From positions 473,805 to 537,804 of the forward strand of contig NZ_JAIRDQ010000005.1 of the NCBI RefSeq assembly GCF_021458635.1: a stretch of 64,000 nucleotides of DNA, in the 5' to 3' direction. The DNA is from Bradyrhizobium monzae. GTDB lineage: Bacteria; Pseudomonadota; Alphaproteobacteria; Rhizobiales; Xanthobacteraceae. The translations under genes and the position numbers were made by a program. The notes beneath the pieces were generated by a model that was not told the DNA's origin, searched no databases, and saw only the letters and a list, made by a program, of their open reading frames with translations. The stretch's first letter is position 1. The number at the start of each line of letters is the position of its first letter. Of the stretch, positions 26,032-34,126 are shown piece by piece.

Positions 26032-26756
26032 TCGGCGGTATCGACGAGATCATCGCGGGTCGTTTTGCATGCCGCGACTTCTCGGGCGCACCGGTCGGGC
26101 GAGGGACCATCGAGCAGATTCTTCGCGTGGCGCGGTTTGCGCCGAGCGGCGCCAACATCCAGCCCTGGCGCGTCTACGTCCTGGCGGGCGCCGCCAAGGA
26201 GCGCGTGTCGGCGGCGCTGCGCGCGGCGCACGAAACGGCCCGCGACGAGCATGTCTCGGAGTACAGCTACTACGCCAGCGACCTGCCCGAACCCTATTTG
26301 CAGCGACGACAGGCGTTCGGCCGGTTGTTCTACGGCTCGCTCGGCATCGCCCAAACCGATACCGAGGCCAGGAGCACGCAAACCGCCAGGAATTATGCGT
26401 TCTTTGGCGCTCCTGTCGGGCTGATCGTCACCATCGACCGGCGCCTGCAGGTCGGGAGCTGGCTCGACCTCGGCATGTTCGTCCAGAACGTGCTGCTGGC
26501 TGCGGCAGGCCATGGGCTTCAGTCCTGTCCGCAGGAAACGTTCTCGCGATATCACCGCATCCTGCGCCCGCTGCTGTCGATCCCGGCGGAGCAAATGGTG
26601 GTGTGTGGCATCTCGATCGGCCGCGCCAGGGACGGAGCCCGGGGCAGGCTGATGCCGCGCGCGGACATCGCGGAGTTCGCCTCGTTTGCGGGGTTCGAAG
26701 ACCAGTGTGCAACCGAACTAGAAAGGACACGGCCATGGGAAGCCGAGAGGACCTGA
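26028..26756 (+). CDS. FMN-dependent nitroreductase, candidate 4-nitrobenzoate reductase
   Basis: 242 residues from ATG 26028, coupled to the preceding stop. Nitroreductase fold: RFACRDFSGAPVGRGTIEQ with FMN-binding Arg, then VARFAPSGANIQPWRVYVL (the PSGxNxQPW FMN motif), SWLDLGMFVQNVLLAAAGHGLQSCPQE and VVCGISIGRA near the end. It reduces nitro groups with NAD(P)H and FMN. The next gene encodes a DUF4863 protein, the family of 4-hydroxylaminobenzoate lyase (PnbB), so by context this could be the PnbA partner that makes the hydroxylamine. Substrate not proved. Its 3' end overlaps the next gene by 22 bases. Confidence 0.9.
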   Translation: MIGGIDEIIAGRFACRDFSGAPVGRGTIEQILRVARFAPSGANIQPWRVYVLAGAAKERVSAALRAAHETARDEHVSEYSYYASDLPEPYLQRRQAFGRLFYGSLGIAQTDTEARSTQTARNYAFFGAPVGLIVTIDRRLQVGSWLDLGMFVQNVLLAAAGHGLQSCPQETFSRYHRILRPLLSIPAEQMVVCGISIGRARDGARGRLMPRADIAEFASFAGFEDQCATELERTRPWEAERT

Positions 26757-27274
26757 TTCAGAGCAGCATTCCGTTTCTGCGCGAGGTCAAGGATATGACA
26801 CCCGGCGCGGAGATGGAGCGGTGGCTCAACGAGAGATACGGCGAAGACAGCCCGCTCTACCAGGACCTGGCCCGCCTGATAAAACGCGGCGTCGAGGAAG
26901 GCTGGGCAGCGAACCAGGAGGTCGACGGCCCGAACTACCGGCGCAGCCGCATCCTGGAGCCGACGCCGGACACGTTCCAGTTCAGCATCACGGCCGTCTA
27001 CATGAACAGCACCGATCCACGCCGCTTCAAGGACGAGGACGACCACGACGTGCTGCGCGGGCAATATCACGGCCACCCCTATGGGGAACTGAACCTGGTC
27101 GTGCCCCTGGACAAGGGCGCCGAGCTGAAGGGGCTGCAGGGCTGGCAGGGACCCGGCTGGACGGCGCCCGATCCCGGCAGCCGACACTATCCCGAGGTCC
27201 GCGGCGGCGCGGTCATCGCCCTGTTCTATCTGCCCGCCGGACGCATCTCTTACGACTTCGCAGCGCCGTCCTGA
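26735..27274 (+). CDS. DUF4863-family protein, candidate 4-hydroxylaminobenzoate lyase (PnbB-like)
   Basis: 179 residues from ATG 26735, with GAAAGGACACGG upstream; the start lies inside the nitroreductase gene. The fold looks cupin-like: YHGHPYGELNLVVPLDKGAELKG, GWTAPDPGSRHYPEVRGGAVIALFYLPAGRISYD. As I recall it, DUF4863 includes PnbB, which converts 4-hydroxylaminobenzoate to protocatechuate and ammonia. The pairing with a nitroreductase and a LysR gene repeats the pnb arrangement described in Pseudomonas. I rate the family call good and the substrate call moderate. Confidence 0.75.
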   Translation: MGSREDLIQSSIPFLREVKDMTPGAEMERWLNERYGEDSPLYQDLARLIKRGVEEGWAANQEVDGPNYRRSRILEPTPDTFQFSITAVYMNSTDPRRFKDEDDHDVLRGQYHGHPYGELNLVVPLDKGAELKGLQGWQGPGWTAPDPGSRHYPEVRGGAVIALFYLPAGRISYDFAAPS

Positions 27275-27475
27275 TCGCCGGCCGGACGATCTCGCGGGAC
27301 GCCATTCGCGGGCACCATCCGTTTCGAAGCACGCACACCCGAGGCCGCGCGGCGACGATGCGTCGCGATGGCCGCGGCCTGCGAGGTGGGCCTTGACCGG
27401 AGAGGAGGCATTTCAGCGATCCGACGGCAAGCCGCACCCTGATCGGGGTCAGCCATATCCGTAATTCGCATAAGG

Positions 27476-27491
27476 TATATTATGGAATATA
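27476..27491. promoter_or_regulatory. AT-rich perfect palindrome, candidate operator
   Basis: TATATT-ATGG-AATATA is a perfect 6-bp inverted repeat with a 4-base spacer in an AT-rich island, about 290 bases before the second TRAP operon. In such GC-rich DNA this composition marks a promoter or operator. No regulator gene is adjacent, so the binding protein is unknown. Confidence 0.4.
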
Positions 27492-27594
27492 GTTATATAC
27501 AATCAGATCAAATATTTAGATCAAGCTCCTGCCACAGCGCCTTCGCTCAAGGCTCATTTCCGACCTGGCCGTCGGTCGTCGTCTCAGCTCATGA

Positions 27595-27621
27595 CGGCTA
27601 CTGTGCATGGGGTTGTTTTCG
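27595..27621 (+). repeat. 27-bp repeat, copy 1
   Basis: The 27 bases CGGCTACTGTGCATGGGG followed by TTGTTTTCG recur exactly, on the other strand, at 43978-44004. Both copies lie upstream of, and in the same orientation as, the next gene (here the TRAP binding-protein gene, 156 bases on). Function unknown. Confidence 0.8.
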
Positions 27622-27777
27622 CCTTTTTGAATCCAGCCTCTCTGCCGAAAGCCGATATTGCCGCGACCTTGTCCGGCTGCAATAAGCAAGCTTCGCGAGA
27701 TCGCAGATGACTGCCGACCAGACGTCCGTATAGGTTTGCGTCTCATAACAAGAACAAACTTCCGAGGAAGCAGACCC

Positions 27778-28797
27778 ATGAGTTTTTCCCGCCGCACGCT
27801 TCTCAAGGCCTCCGCCGCGACCGCCGTCTTCGGCGGCGTCAGCGCGCCCTATGTGGCTCGTGCCCAGGCCGCCGAGTTCTCCTACAAGTTCGCAAACAAT
27901 TTGCCGGAGTCGCATCCGTTCGTGGCGCGCGCCCGTGAGATGGCCGCGGCCATCAAGACCGAAACCAACGGCCGGTTCGACCTCCAGGTCTTCCCGAACA
28001 GCCAGCTCGGCTCCGACACCGACATGCTGAGCCAGGTGCGCTCCGGCGGCGTCGAGTTCTTCACGCTGTCCGGCCTGATCCTCGCGACCCTGGTGCCGGC
28101 GGCGTCGATCAACGGCATCGGCTTCGCGTTCCCGGATTACCCCACGGTCTGGAAGGCCATGGACGGCGACCTCGGCGCCTATGTCCGCGGCGAGATCAAC
28201 AAGGCCGGCCTCGAGGTCATGGACAAGATCTGGGACAACGGCTTCCGCCAGACCACGTCCTCGACCAAGCCGATCAACGGCCCGGACGATCTCAAGGGCT
28301 TCAAGATCCGCGTGCCGGTGTCGCCGCTGTGGACCTCGATGTTCAAGGCGTTCGACGCCTCGCCCGCCTCGATCAATTTCGCCGAGGTCTATTCGGCGCT
28401 GCAGACCAAGATCGTCGAAGGCCAGGAGAACCCGCTGGCGCTGATCTCGACGGCGAAGCTCTACGAGGTGCAGAAGTACTGCTCGCTGACCAACCACATG
28501 TGGGACGGCTTCTGGTTCCTGATGAACCGTCGTGCCTGGGCGGCGCTGCCGGACGACATCAAGACCATCGTCGCCAAGAACGTCAACGCGGCTGCCGTCA
28601 AGGAGCGCGAGGACACCGAGAAGCTCAATATCAGCGTCAGGCAGGAGCTGGCGGGCAAAGGCCTCACGTTCAACCAGCCCGAGGTCGGGCCGTTCCGCGA
28701 CAAGCTGCGCGCGGCCGGCTTCTACGCCGAGTGGAAGGGCAAGTACGGCGACAAGGCCTGGGATCTGCTCGAAAAGTCCGTCGGCAAGCTGTCGTAA
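27778..28797 (+). CDS. TRAP transporter substrate-binding protein (DctP family), Tat-type leader
   Basis: 339 residues from ATG 27778 (GAGGAAGCAGACCC upstream). The leader MSFSRRTLLKASAATAVFGG has the twin-arginine pattern S-R-R-T-L-L-K, so export is probably through Tat. The mature domain shows FANNLPESHPFVARAREMA, FKIRVPVSPLWTSMFKAFDASPASINFAEVYSAL (with the ligand-binding Arg in KIRV) and VEGQENPLALI. First gene of an operon with a fused DctQM and an acyl-CoA ligase, implying that the imported carboxylate is activated to its CoA ester. Confidence 0.95.
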   Translation: MSFSRRTLLKASAATAVFGGVSAPYVARAQAAEFSYKFANNLPESHPFVARAREMAAAIKTETNGRFDLQVFPNSQLGSDTDMLSQVRSGGVEFFTLSGLILATLVPAASINGIGFAFPDYPTVWKAMDGDLGAYVRGEINKAGLEVMDKIWDNGFRQTTSSTKPINGPDDLKGFKIRVPVSPLWTSMFKAFDASPASINFAEVYSALQTKIVEGQENPLALISTAKLYEVQKYCSLTNHMWDGFWFLMNRRAWAALPDDIKTIVAKNVNAAAVKEREDTEKLNISVRQELAGKGLTFNQPEVGPFRDKLRAAGFYAEWKGKYGDKAWDLLEKSVGKLS

Positions 28798-28822
28798 CGC
28801 GTAAGCAATAGGGGCCCTTGCC

Positions 28823-30706
28823 ATGGCTCATGTCGACATGACGCCAGCCGTGGCCGGCGAGGTGGCTGAGCCCCCTCGCCGCCGGCCTTTGCTCGGCTCC
28901 GTCGAGCATGCATTGAAATGGCTGGTCGAGATCCCGGCGGCGATCCTGGTCGTCGCCGAGGTTGTGATCCTGTTCGCTGGCGTAGTCTCGCGCTACGTGC
29001 TGCACGCGCCGCTCGTGTGGTCGGACGAACTGGCCTCGATGCTGTTCCTGTGGCTGGCGATGCTGGGCTCAGCGGTTGCATTCCGCCGCAGCGAGCACAT
29101 GCGGATGACGGCGCTGGTTGCCAGCGCAGGCCCGAGGCTGTGGGCTTATCTCGACGTGGTCGCGACCTGTGCAGCGCTGGCGTTCCTGCTGCTGATCGTC
29201 CATCCGGCCTATGAATACGCGTACGAAGAGAGTTTCATCACCACGCCGGCGCTGCAGATCTCCAACACCTGGCGTGCCGCAGCGCTGCCGGTCGGCATCT
29301 GCCTGATGGTGCTGTTCGCGTTGTTGCGGCTGCTCCGCGTCGGCGACCTCAAGACGCTGCTGGCGGCAGCGGCCACGGTCGTCGTGCTGATCGCGCTGTT
29401 CTGGTTCGCGCAGCCGCTGCTCAGGCCACTCGGCAATTTCAATCTGATCATCTTCTTCGTCGGCGTGGTCGGCTTCTGCGTGTTCGCGGGCGTGCCGATC
29501 GCGTTCGCGTTTGGCCTTGCGATCTTCGGCTATCTGGCGTTGACCACGCGGACGCCGCTGATGGTGCTGGTCGGGCGGATGGACGAGGGCATGAGCCACC
29601 TCATCCTGCTCTCGGTGCCGCTGTTCGTGTTTCTCGGACTTTTGATCGAAATGACCGGCATGGCGCGGGCCATGGTGGCATTCCTGGCGAGCCTGCTCGG
29701 CCATGTTCGCGGCGGGCTGCATTATGTGCTGGTCGGCGCCATGTATCTTGTTTCCGGCATCTCCGGCGCCAAGGCGGCCGACATGGCCGCCGTTGCGCCG
29801 GTCTTGTTCCCCGAGATGAAACAGCGCGGCGCCAAGCCGGGCGATCTCGTCGCCCTGCTCGCGGCCACCGGCGCGCAGACCGAAACCATTCCGCCGAGCC
29901 TCGTCCTGATCACCATCGGCTCGGTCACGGGCGTATCGATCTCGGCGCTGTTCACTGGCGGCCTGCTGCCGGGCGTCGTGCTGGCGCTGACGCTGTCGGG
30001 GCTGGTGTGGTGGCGTTATCGCGGCGAGGATCTGAGCCACGTCACACGTGCCACTTCAGGCGAGATCGCCCGCGCCTTCGTGGTCTCCGTCCCTGCCCTG
30101 GCCCTGCCCTTTGTCATCCGCTACGCTGTGGTCGAAGGCATCGCGACCGCCACCGAAGTCTCGACCATCGGCATCGTTTATGCGCTGGTGATCGGGCTCC
30201 TGATCTACCGCCAGTTCGACTGGCGGCGGCTGCTGCCGATGCTGATCGAGACCGCCTGCCTGTCCGGCGCCATCCTGCTGATCATCGGGACCGCGACCGG
30301 CATGGCCTGGGGCCTGACCCAGTCCGGCTTCTCGCGCGCGCTGGCAGCGTCCATGACCGGCCTGCCGGGCGGCTCCGCCACCTTCATCGCCGTCTCGATC
30401 CTGGCCTTCGTGGTCCTCGGCAGCGTGCTGGAGGGCATTCCTGCGATCGTGCTCTTCGGACCGCTGATGTTTCCGATCGCGCGGCTCGTCGGCGTGCACG
30501 AGGTGCACTACGCCATGATCATCATTCTGGCGATGGGTATCGGGCTATTCGCTCCGCCGTTCGGCGTCGGCTATTATGCCGCCTGCGCCATCGGACGCGT
30601 CGATCCGGCCGAGGGCATCAGGCCGATCTGGGGTTATCTGCTGGCGCTGCTGGTGGGATTGATCATCGTCGCGGTCTTCCCCTGGATCTCGATCGGATTC
30701 CTGTAA
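28823..30706 (+). CDS. TRAP transporter fused permease (DctQ-DctM in one chain)
   Basis: 627 residues. The first ~190 residues are the DctQ part (GVVSRYVLHAPLVWSDELASMLFLWLAMLGSAVAFRRSEHMRM) with four membrane segments. A linker with two more helices leads into a DctM part: GVPIAFAFGLAIFGYLAL, LLSVPLFVFLGLLIEMTGMARAM, YLVSGISGAKAADMAAVAPV, TETIPPSLVLITIGSVTGVS and GSVLEGIPAIVLFGPLMFPIA. Separate genes are the commoner arrangement (as in the first TRAP system of this window). It lies 25 bases after the DctP gene and 26 before the ligase. Confidence 0.93.
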   Translation: MAHVDMTPAVAGEVAEPPRRRPLLGSVEHALKWLVEIPAAILVVAEVVILFAGVVSRYVLHAPLVWSDELASMLFLWLAMLGSAVAFRRSEHMRMTALVASAGPRLWAYLDVVATCAALAFLLLIVHPAYEYAYEESFITTPALQISNTWRAAALPVGICLMVLFALLRLLRVGDLKTLLAAAATVVVLIALFWFAQPLLRPLGNFNLIIFFVGVVGFCVFAGVPIAFAFGLAIFGYLALTTRTPLMVLVGRMDEGMSHLILLSVPLFVFLGLLIEMTGMARAMVAFLASLLGHVRGGLHYVLVGAMYLVSGISGAKAADMAAVAPVLFPEMKQRGAKPGDLVALLAATGAQTETIPPSLVLITIGSVTGVSISALFTGGLLPGVVLALTLSGLVWWRYRGEDLSHVTRATSGEIARAFVVSVPALALPFVIRYAVVEGIATATEVSTIGIVYALVIGLLIYRQFDWRRLLPMLIETACLSGAILLIIGTATGMAWGLTQSGFSRALAASMTGLPGGSATFIAVSILAFVVLGSVLEGIPAIVLFGPLMFPIARLVGVHEVHYAMIIILAMGIGLFAPPFGVGYYAACAIGRVDPAEGIRPIWGYLLALLVGLIIVAVFPWISIGFL

Positions 30707-30732
30707 ACCGCGCGGCGTCAAGGAGGGTGTCG

Positions 30733-32382
30733 ATGAGTGATCGGCAGAACCAGTACAATATCGGCCTCGACAAGACCCCCGCCAATTACGTGCCGCTGTC
30801 GCCGCTGAGCTTCCTCGCGCGCAGCGCCGCGGTGTATCCGGAACATATCAGCACGGTCTATGAGGGCCGCAGCTTCACGTGGGCCGAGACGCATGAGCGC
30901 TGCAAGCGCTTCGCGTCCTGGCTCGCCGGCAAGGGCATCGGCGTCGGCGATACCGTCGCGGCGATGCTACCGAACATTCCGGCGATGAACGAGGCGCACT
31001 TCGCGGTGCCCATGACGGGTGCCGTGCTCAATGCGCTCAACATCCGCCTGGATGCGCCCTCGATTGCGTTTCAGCTCGACCATGGCGGCGCAAAAATCAT
31101 TCTGGTCGATCCCGAATTTTCCGGTGTGATCACCGATGCGCTGGCCCAGATGAGCGGGCCAAAGCCGTTCGTGATCGACGTCGACGATGCCGCTTTCAAA
31201 GGCGGCAAGCGCATCGGCGAAATCGAATATGAAGCGGCGGTTGCACAGGGCGATCCGGATTTTACGGCGACCCCGCCCAGCGACGAATGGGACGCGATCG
31301 CGCTGAGCTACACCTCGGGCACGACGGGCAATCCCAAGGGCGTCGTCACCCATCATCGCGGCGCCTATCTGAATGCCGTCAGCAACATCCTCGCCGGCAA
31401 TCTCGGCCAGCACCCGGTCTATCTCTGGACCCTGCCGATGTTCCATTGCAACGGCTGGTGCTTTCCCTGGACCCTGGCGGCCGCCGCCGGCATCAACGTC
31501 TGCCTGCGCAAGGTCGAGCCGACCAAAATCTTCGAGCTGATCAAGCAACACGGCGTCACCCACATGTGCGGCGCGCCGATCGTCTACAACACGCTGATCA
31601 ATGCGCCCGATGCGCCGAAGAACGGCTCCGCCCGTCGCGTGGTCGGCCTGATCGCGGGTGCCGCGCCGCCGGTTGCCGTGCTCGAGGGAGCCGAGAGCAT
31701 CGGCATCAAGCTCACGCACGTCTATGGCCTGACCGAAGTCTACGGGCCCGCCTCCGTCTGCGCCGAGCAGCCCGGCTGGGACGAACTCCCTGCTCCTGAG
31801 CGCGCGAAGATGAAGCGGCGGCAGGGCGTGCCCTACCCGCTCGAGGAAGGCGTCACCGTCATCAATCCACAGACCATGCGGGAGGTGCCACGCGACGGCG
31901 AGACCATCGGCGAGGTCATGTTCCGCGGCAACATCGTGATGAAAGGCTACCTCAAGAACGAGAAGGCGACGCAGGAAGCCTTCGAGGGCGGCTGGTTTCA
32001 CACCGGCGATCTCGGCGTGCTCGACGAGCACGGCTACGTCACGATCAAAGACCGATCCAAGGACATCATCATCTCCGGCGGCGAGAACATTTCGTCCGTG
32101 GAGGTCGAGGACATCCTCTACAAGCACCCAGCCGTGCTGTTCGCCGCGGTGGTCGCCAAGCCCGATCCGAAATGGGGCGAAGTGCCCTGCGCCTTCGTCG
32201 AGCTCAAGGACGGCGCCAGCGCAAGCGAGGCCGACATCATCGCGTTCTGCCGCACACATATGAGCGGCTTCAAGACGCCGAAAGCCGTCGTGTTCGGACC
32301 GATCCCGAAGACGTCGACCGGAAAGATCCAGAAATTCCTGCTGCGCAGCAAGGTTGACTCGGCCAAGGCGATTACGGCCTGA
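30733..32382 (+). CDS. Acyl-CoA synthetase (AMP-forming ligase)
   Basis: 549 residues from ATG 30733 with AGGAGGG upstream. ANL-superfamily motifs in order: YTSGTTGNPKGVVTHH (P-loop, about residues 193-208), LPMFHCNGWCFPW, HVYGLTEVYGP (adenine/acyl site), GWFHTGDLGVLDEHGYVTIKDRSKDIIISGGENIS (hinge) and the catalytic Lys in PKTSTGKIQKFLLR. It forms acyl-CoA from carboxylate, ATP and CoA. The GWCFPW-type sequence is common in medium-chain/3-methylmercaptopropionate ligases. As the last gene of the second TRAP operon it probably acts on the imported acid. Confidence 0.93.
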   Translation: MSDRQNQYNIGLDKTPANYVPLSPLSFLARSAAVYPEHISTVYEGRSFTWAETHERCKRFASWLAGKGIGVGDTVAAMLPNIPAMNEAHFAVPMTGAVLNALNIRLDAPSIAFQLDHGGAKIILVDPEFSGVITDALAQMSGPKPFVIDVDDAAFKGGKRIGEIEYEAAVAQGDPDFTATPPSDEWDAIALSYTSGTTGNPKGVVTHHRGAYLNAVSNILAGNLGQHPVYLWTLPMFHCNGWCFPWTLAAAAGINVCLRKVEPTKIFELIKQHGVTHMCGAPIVYNTLINAPDAPKNGSARRVVGLIAGAAPPVAVLEGAESIGIKLTHVYGLTEVYGPASVCAEQPGWDELPAPERAKMKRRQGVPYPLEEGVTVINPQTMREVPRDGETIGEVMFRGNIVMKGYLKNEKATQEAFEGGWFHTGDLGVLDEHGYVTIKDRSKDIIISGGENISSVEVEDILYKHPAVLFAAVVAKPDPKWGEVPCAFVELKDGASASEADIIAFCRTHMSGFKTPKAVVFGPIPKTSTGKIQKFLLRSKVDSAKAITA

Positions 32383-32526
32383 AACTCGCTCCAGCGTCAG
32401 ACACACGTAGAAACAGGGCATGTGTGGCTGCGTCGTTGCACTGAAAAGATTGCGCATGTCCGACGACATCAAGACATCACAGGAAAAGATTGCCGGCAGG
32501 CCTTGGTCCGTTACACCTGGTAAAGG

Positions 32527-33324
32527 TTAGTTCGTCTCCAGTCGCAAGCCGTCGTAGGCCGGCACCACGCCCGCAGGCAGCTTCTGCCGGATCACCTCGT
32601 AATCGACGTCGGCCATCATGTTGGTGATGACGGCGCGCTTCGGCTTGAAGCGCTCGATCCAGGACAGCGCGTCATTGATGCTGAAATGGCTGACGTGCGG
32701 GGTGTAGCGCAGGCCATCGACGATCCAGAGATCGAGGTTTTCCAACGCGCCAAAACTCTCCGCCGGGATGTCGTTGAGGTCGGGCGTGTAGGCGGCATTG
32801 CCGATACGATAGCCGAGTGCGGGAATGTTGCCGTGCTGGACCAGGAAGGCGGTCATGGTCACGTCACCGCCCTTGCCGCTGATGATCTGGCTCCCGCCCG
32901 CCTCGATCGAATGCCGGTTTAGGATCGGCGGATAGTCGCTGCCCTCCGGCGAGATGAAGCAATAGGAGAACCGCGCCATGATGTCCTTGGCGGTCGACTG
33001 GTTGAAATAGACCGGAATGCGCCTGCGCATGTGGATCACGACCGAGCGCAGATCGTCCATCCCGTGGGTCTGGTCGGCATGCTCATGCGTCAGGAACACC
33101 GCGTCGATGTGGTCGACATTGGTCGAGATCAACTGCTCGCGCAGGTCCGGCGAGGTGTCGATCACGATACGTGTGGTGCCGTGGTCGGATGTCTGCTCGA
33201 CCAGCAGCGAGCAGCGGCGGCGGCGGTTCTTCGGGTTGTTGGGGTCGCAGGCGCCCCAGCCGAGGGCCGGGCGCGGCACGCCGGCGGAGGAGCCGGAGCC
33301 CAGGATCGTCAGCGTCAGCGTCAT
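32527..33324 (-). CDS. MBL-fold metal-dependent hydrolase (PhnP-like)
   Basis: 265 residues. N-terminal LGSGSSAGVPRPALGWGACDP is the PhnP/phosphodiesterase-type start, followed by VFLTHEHADQTHGMDDLRSV. The usual HxHxDH has Gln at the last His position, with a further His two residues on. Later ligands: VQHGNIPALGYRIG, TPDLNDIP and HVSHFSINDALSWIE. It probably hydrolyses a small phosphodiester. The last gene of the housekeeping run, 13 bases after the TatD gene. Confidence 0.88.
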   Translation of the reverse strand: MTLTLTILGSGSSAGVPRPALGWGACDPNNPKNRRRRCSLLVEQTSDHGTTRIVIDTSPDLREQLISTNVDHIDAVFLTHEHADQTHGMDDLRSVVIHMRRRIPVYFNQSTAKDIMARFSYCFISPEGSDYPPILNRHSIEAGGSQIISGKGGDVTMTAFLVQHGNIPALGYRIGNAAYTPDLNDIPAESFGALENLDLWIVDGLRYTPHVSHFSINDALSWIERFKPKRAVITNMMADVDYEVIRQKLPAGVVPAYDGLRLETN

Positions 33325-33337
33325 GCGGATCAGAACC

Positions 33338-34114
33338 TCAAGCTTTCACCTTGGAGAACAGGCGGAAGAAGTTTTCGCTGGTCTGGCGTGAAATCTCTTC
33401 GAGCGAGACGCCACGCGCCTCGGCCAGCACCTTGGCGACCTCGACCACATAGGCCGGCTCGTTGCGCTTGCCCCGAAACTTGCCCGGCGCAAGGTATGGC
33501 GAGTCTGTTTCAACCAGAATACGGTCAGACGGCAATTCGGCCGCGAGCGCGCGCAAGCTGTCCGACTTCTTGAAGGTCAGGATACCCGTGAAGCCGATAT
33601 AAAGCCCGAGCGACACCGCCTTCAGCGCCAGCTCGCGCCCGCCGGTGTAACAATGCAGCACGGCGCTGAACGATCCCTTCGCCGCCTCCTCTTCCAGGAT
33701 GCGGGCGCAATCCTCGTCCGCCTCGCGGGTGTGGATCACCAGTGGCAGGCCGGTGGCACGGGCTGCGGCAATGTGGGCACGGAAGCCCCTCGCCTGCGCC
33801 TCCGGCGAGCCGTTGTCGTAGAAATAGTCGAGCCCGGCTTCGCCGAGCGCGACCACCTTCGGATGCTGCGTCAGCGCGATCAGCTCGTCGGGCGAAATGC
33901 CGTCTTCCTCGTTCGCGTTGTGCGGATGAGTGCCGACCGAGCAATAGACGTCGTCGTAGCGCGCGGCGATGGCGAGAAGCTGATCGAGCTTTCGTACCCG
34001 CGTCGAGATCGTGACCATGCGGCCGATCCCTGCCGCGCGAGCCCGCGACACGATCCCGTCGAGATCCTCCGCAAAGTCCGGAAAATCCAGATGGCAGTGA
34101 CTGTCAACCAGCAT
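33338..34114 (-). CDS. tatD: TatD-family deoxyribonuclease
   Basis: 258 residues, TIM-barrel metal-dependent nuclease. Landmarks: MLVDSHCHLDFPDF (HxH ligands), SVGTHPHNA, ALGEAGLDYFYDNG (bridging Glu), PLVIHTREADEDC, VLHCYTGGRELA and ILVETDSPYLAPGKFRGKRNEPAYV. TatD enzymes act on DNA ends in repair and degradation. It follows metG by 12 bases, in the conserved tmk-holB-metG-tatD arrangement. Confidence 0.95.
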   Translation of the reverse strand: MLVDSHCHLDFPDFAEDLDGIVSRARAAGIGRMVTISTRVRKLDQLLAIAARYDDVYCSVGTHPHNANEEDGISPDELIALTQHPKVVALGEAGLDYFYDNGSPEAQARGFRAHIAAARATGLPLVIHTREADEDCARILEEEAAKGSFSAVLHCYTGGRELALKAVSLGLYIGFTGILTFKKSDSLRALAAELPSDRILVETDSPYLAPGKFRGKRNEPAYVVEVAKVLAEARGVSLEEISRQTSENFFRLFSKVKA

Positions 34115-34126
34115 CGCTCGAACGCC

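Larger units (their letters stand above)
27275..27777. other. Intergenic region with AT-rich core
   Basis: About 500 bases without a supportable gene. The first part is GC-rich and non-coding in appearance. It turns sharply AT-rich at about 27460-27535, where a palindrome sits, and then contains one copy of a 27-bp repeat. It most likely holds the promoter of the following TRAP operon. Confidence 0.6.
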
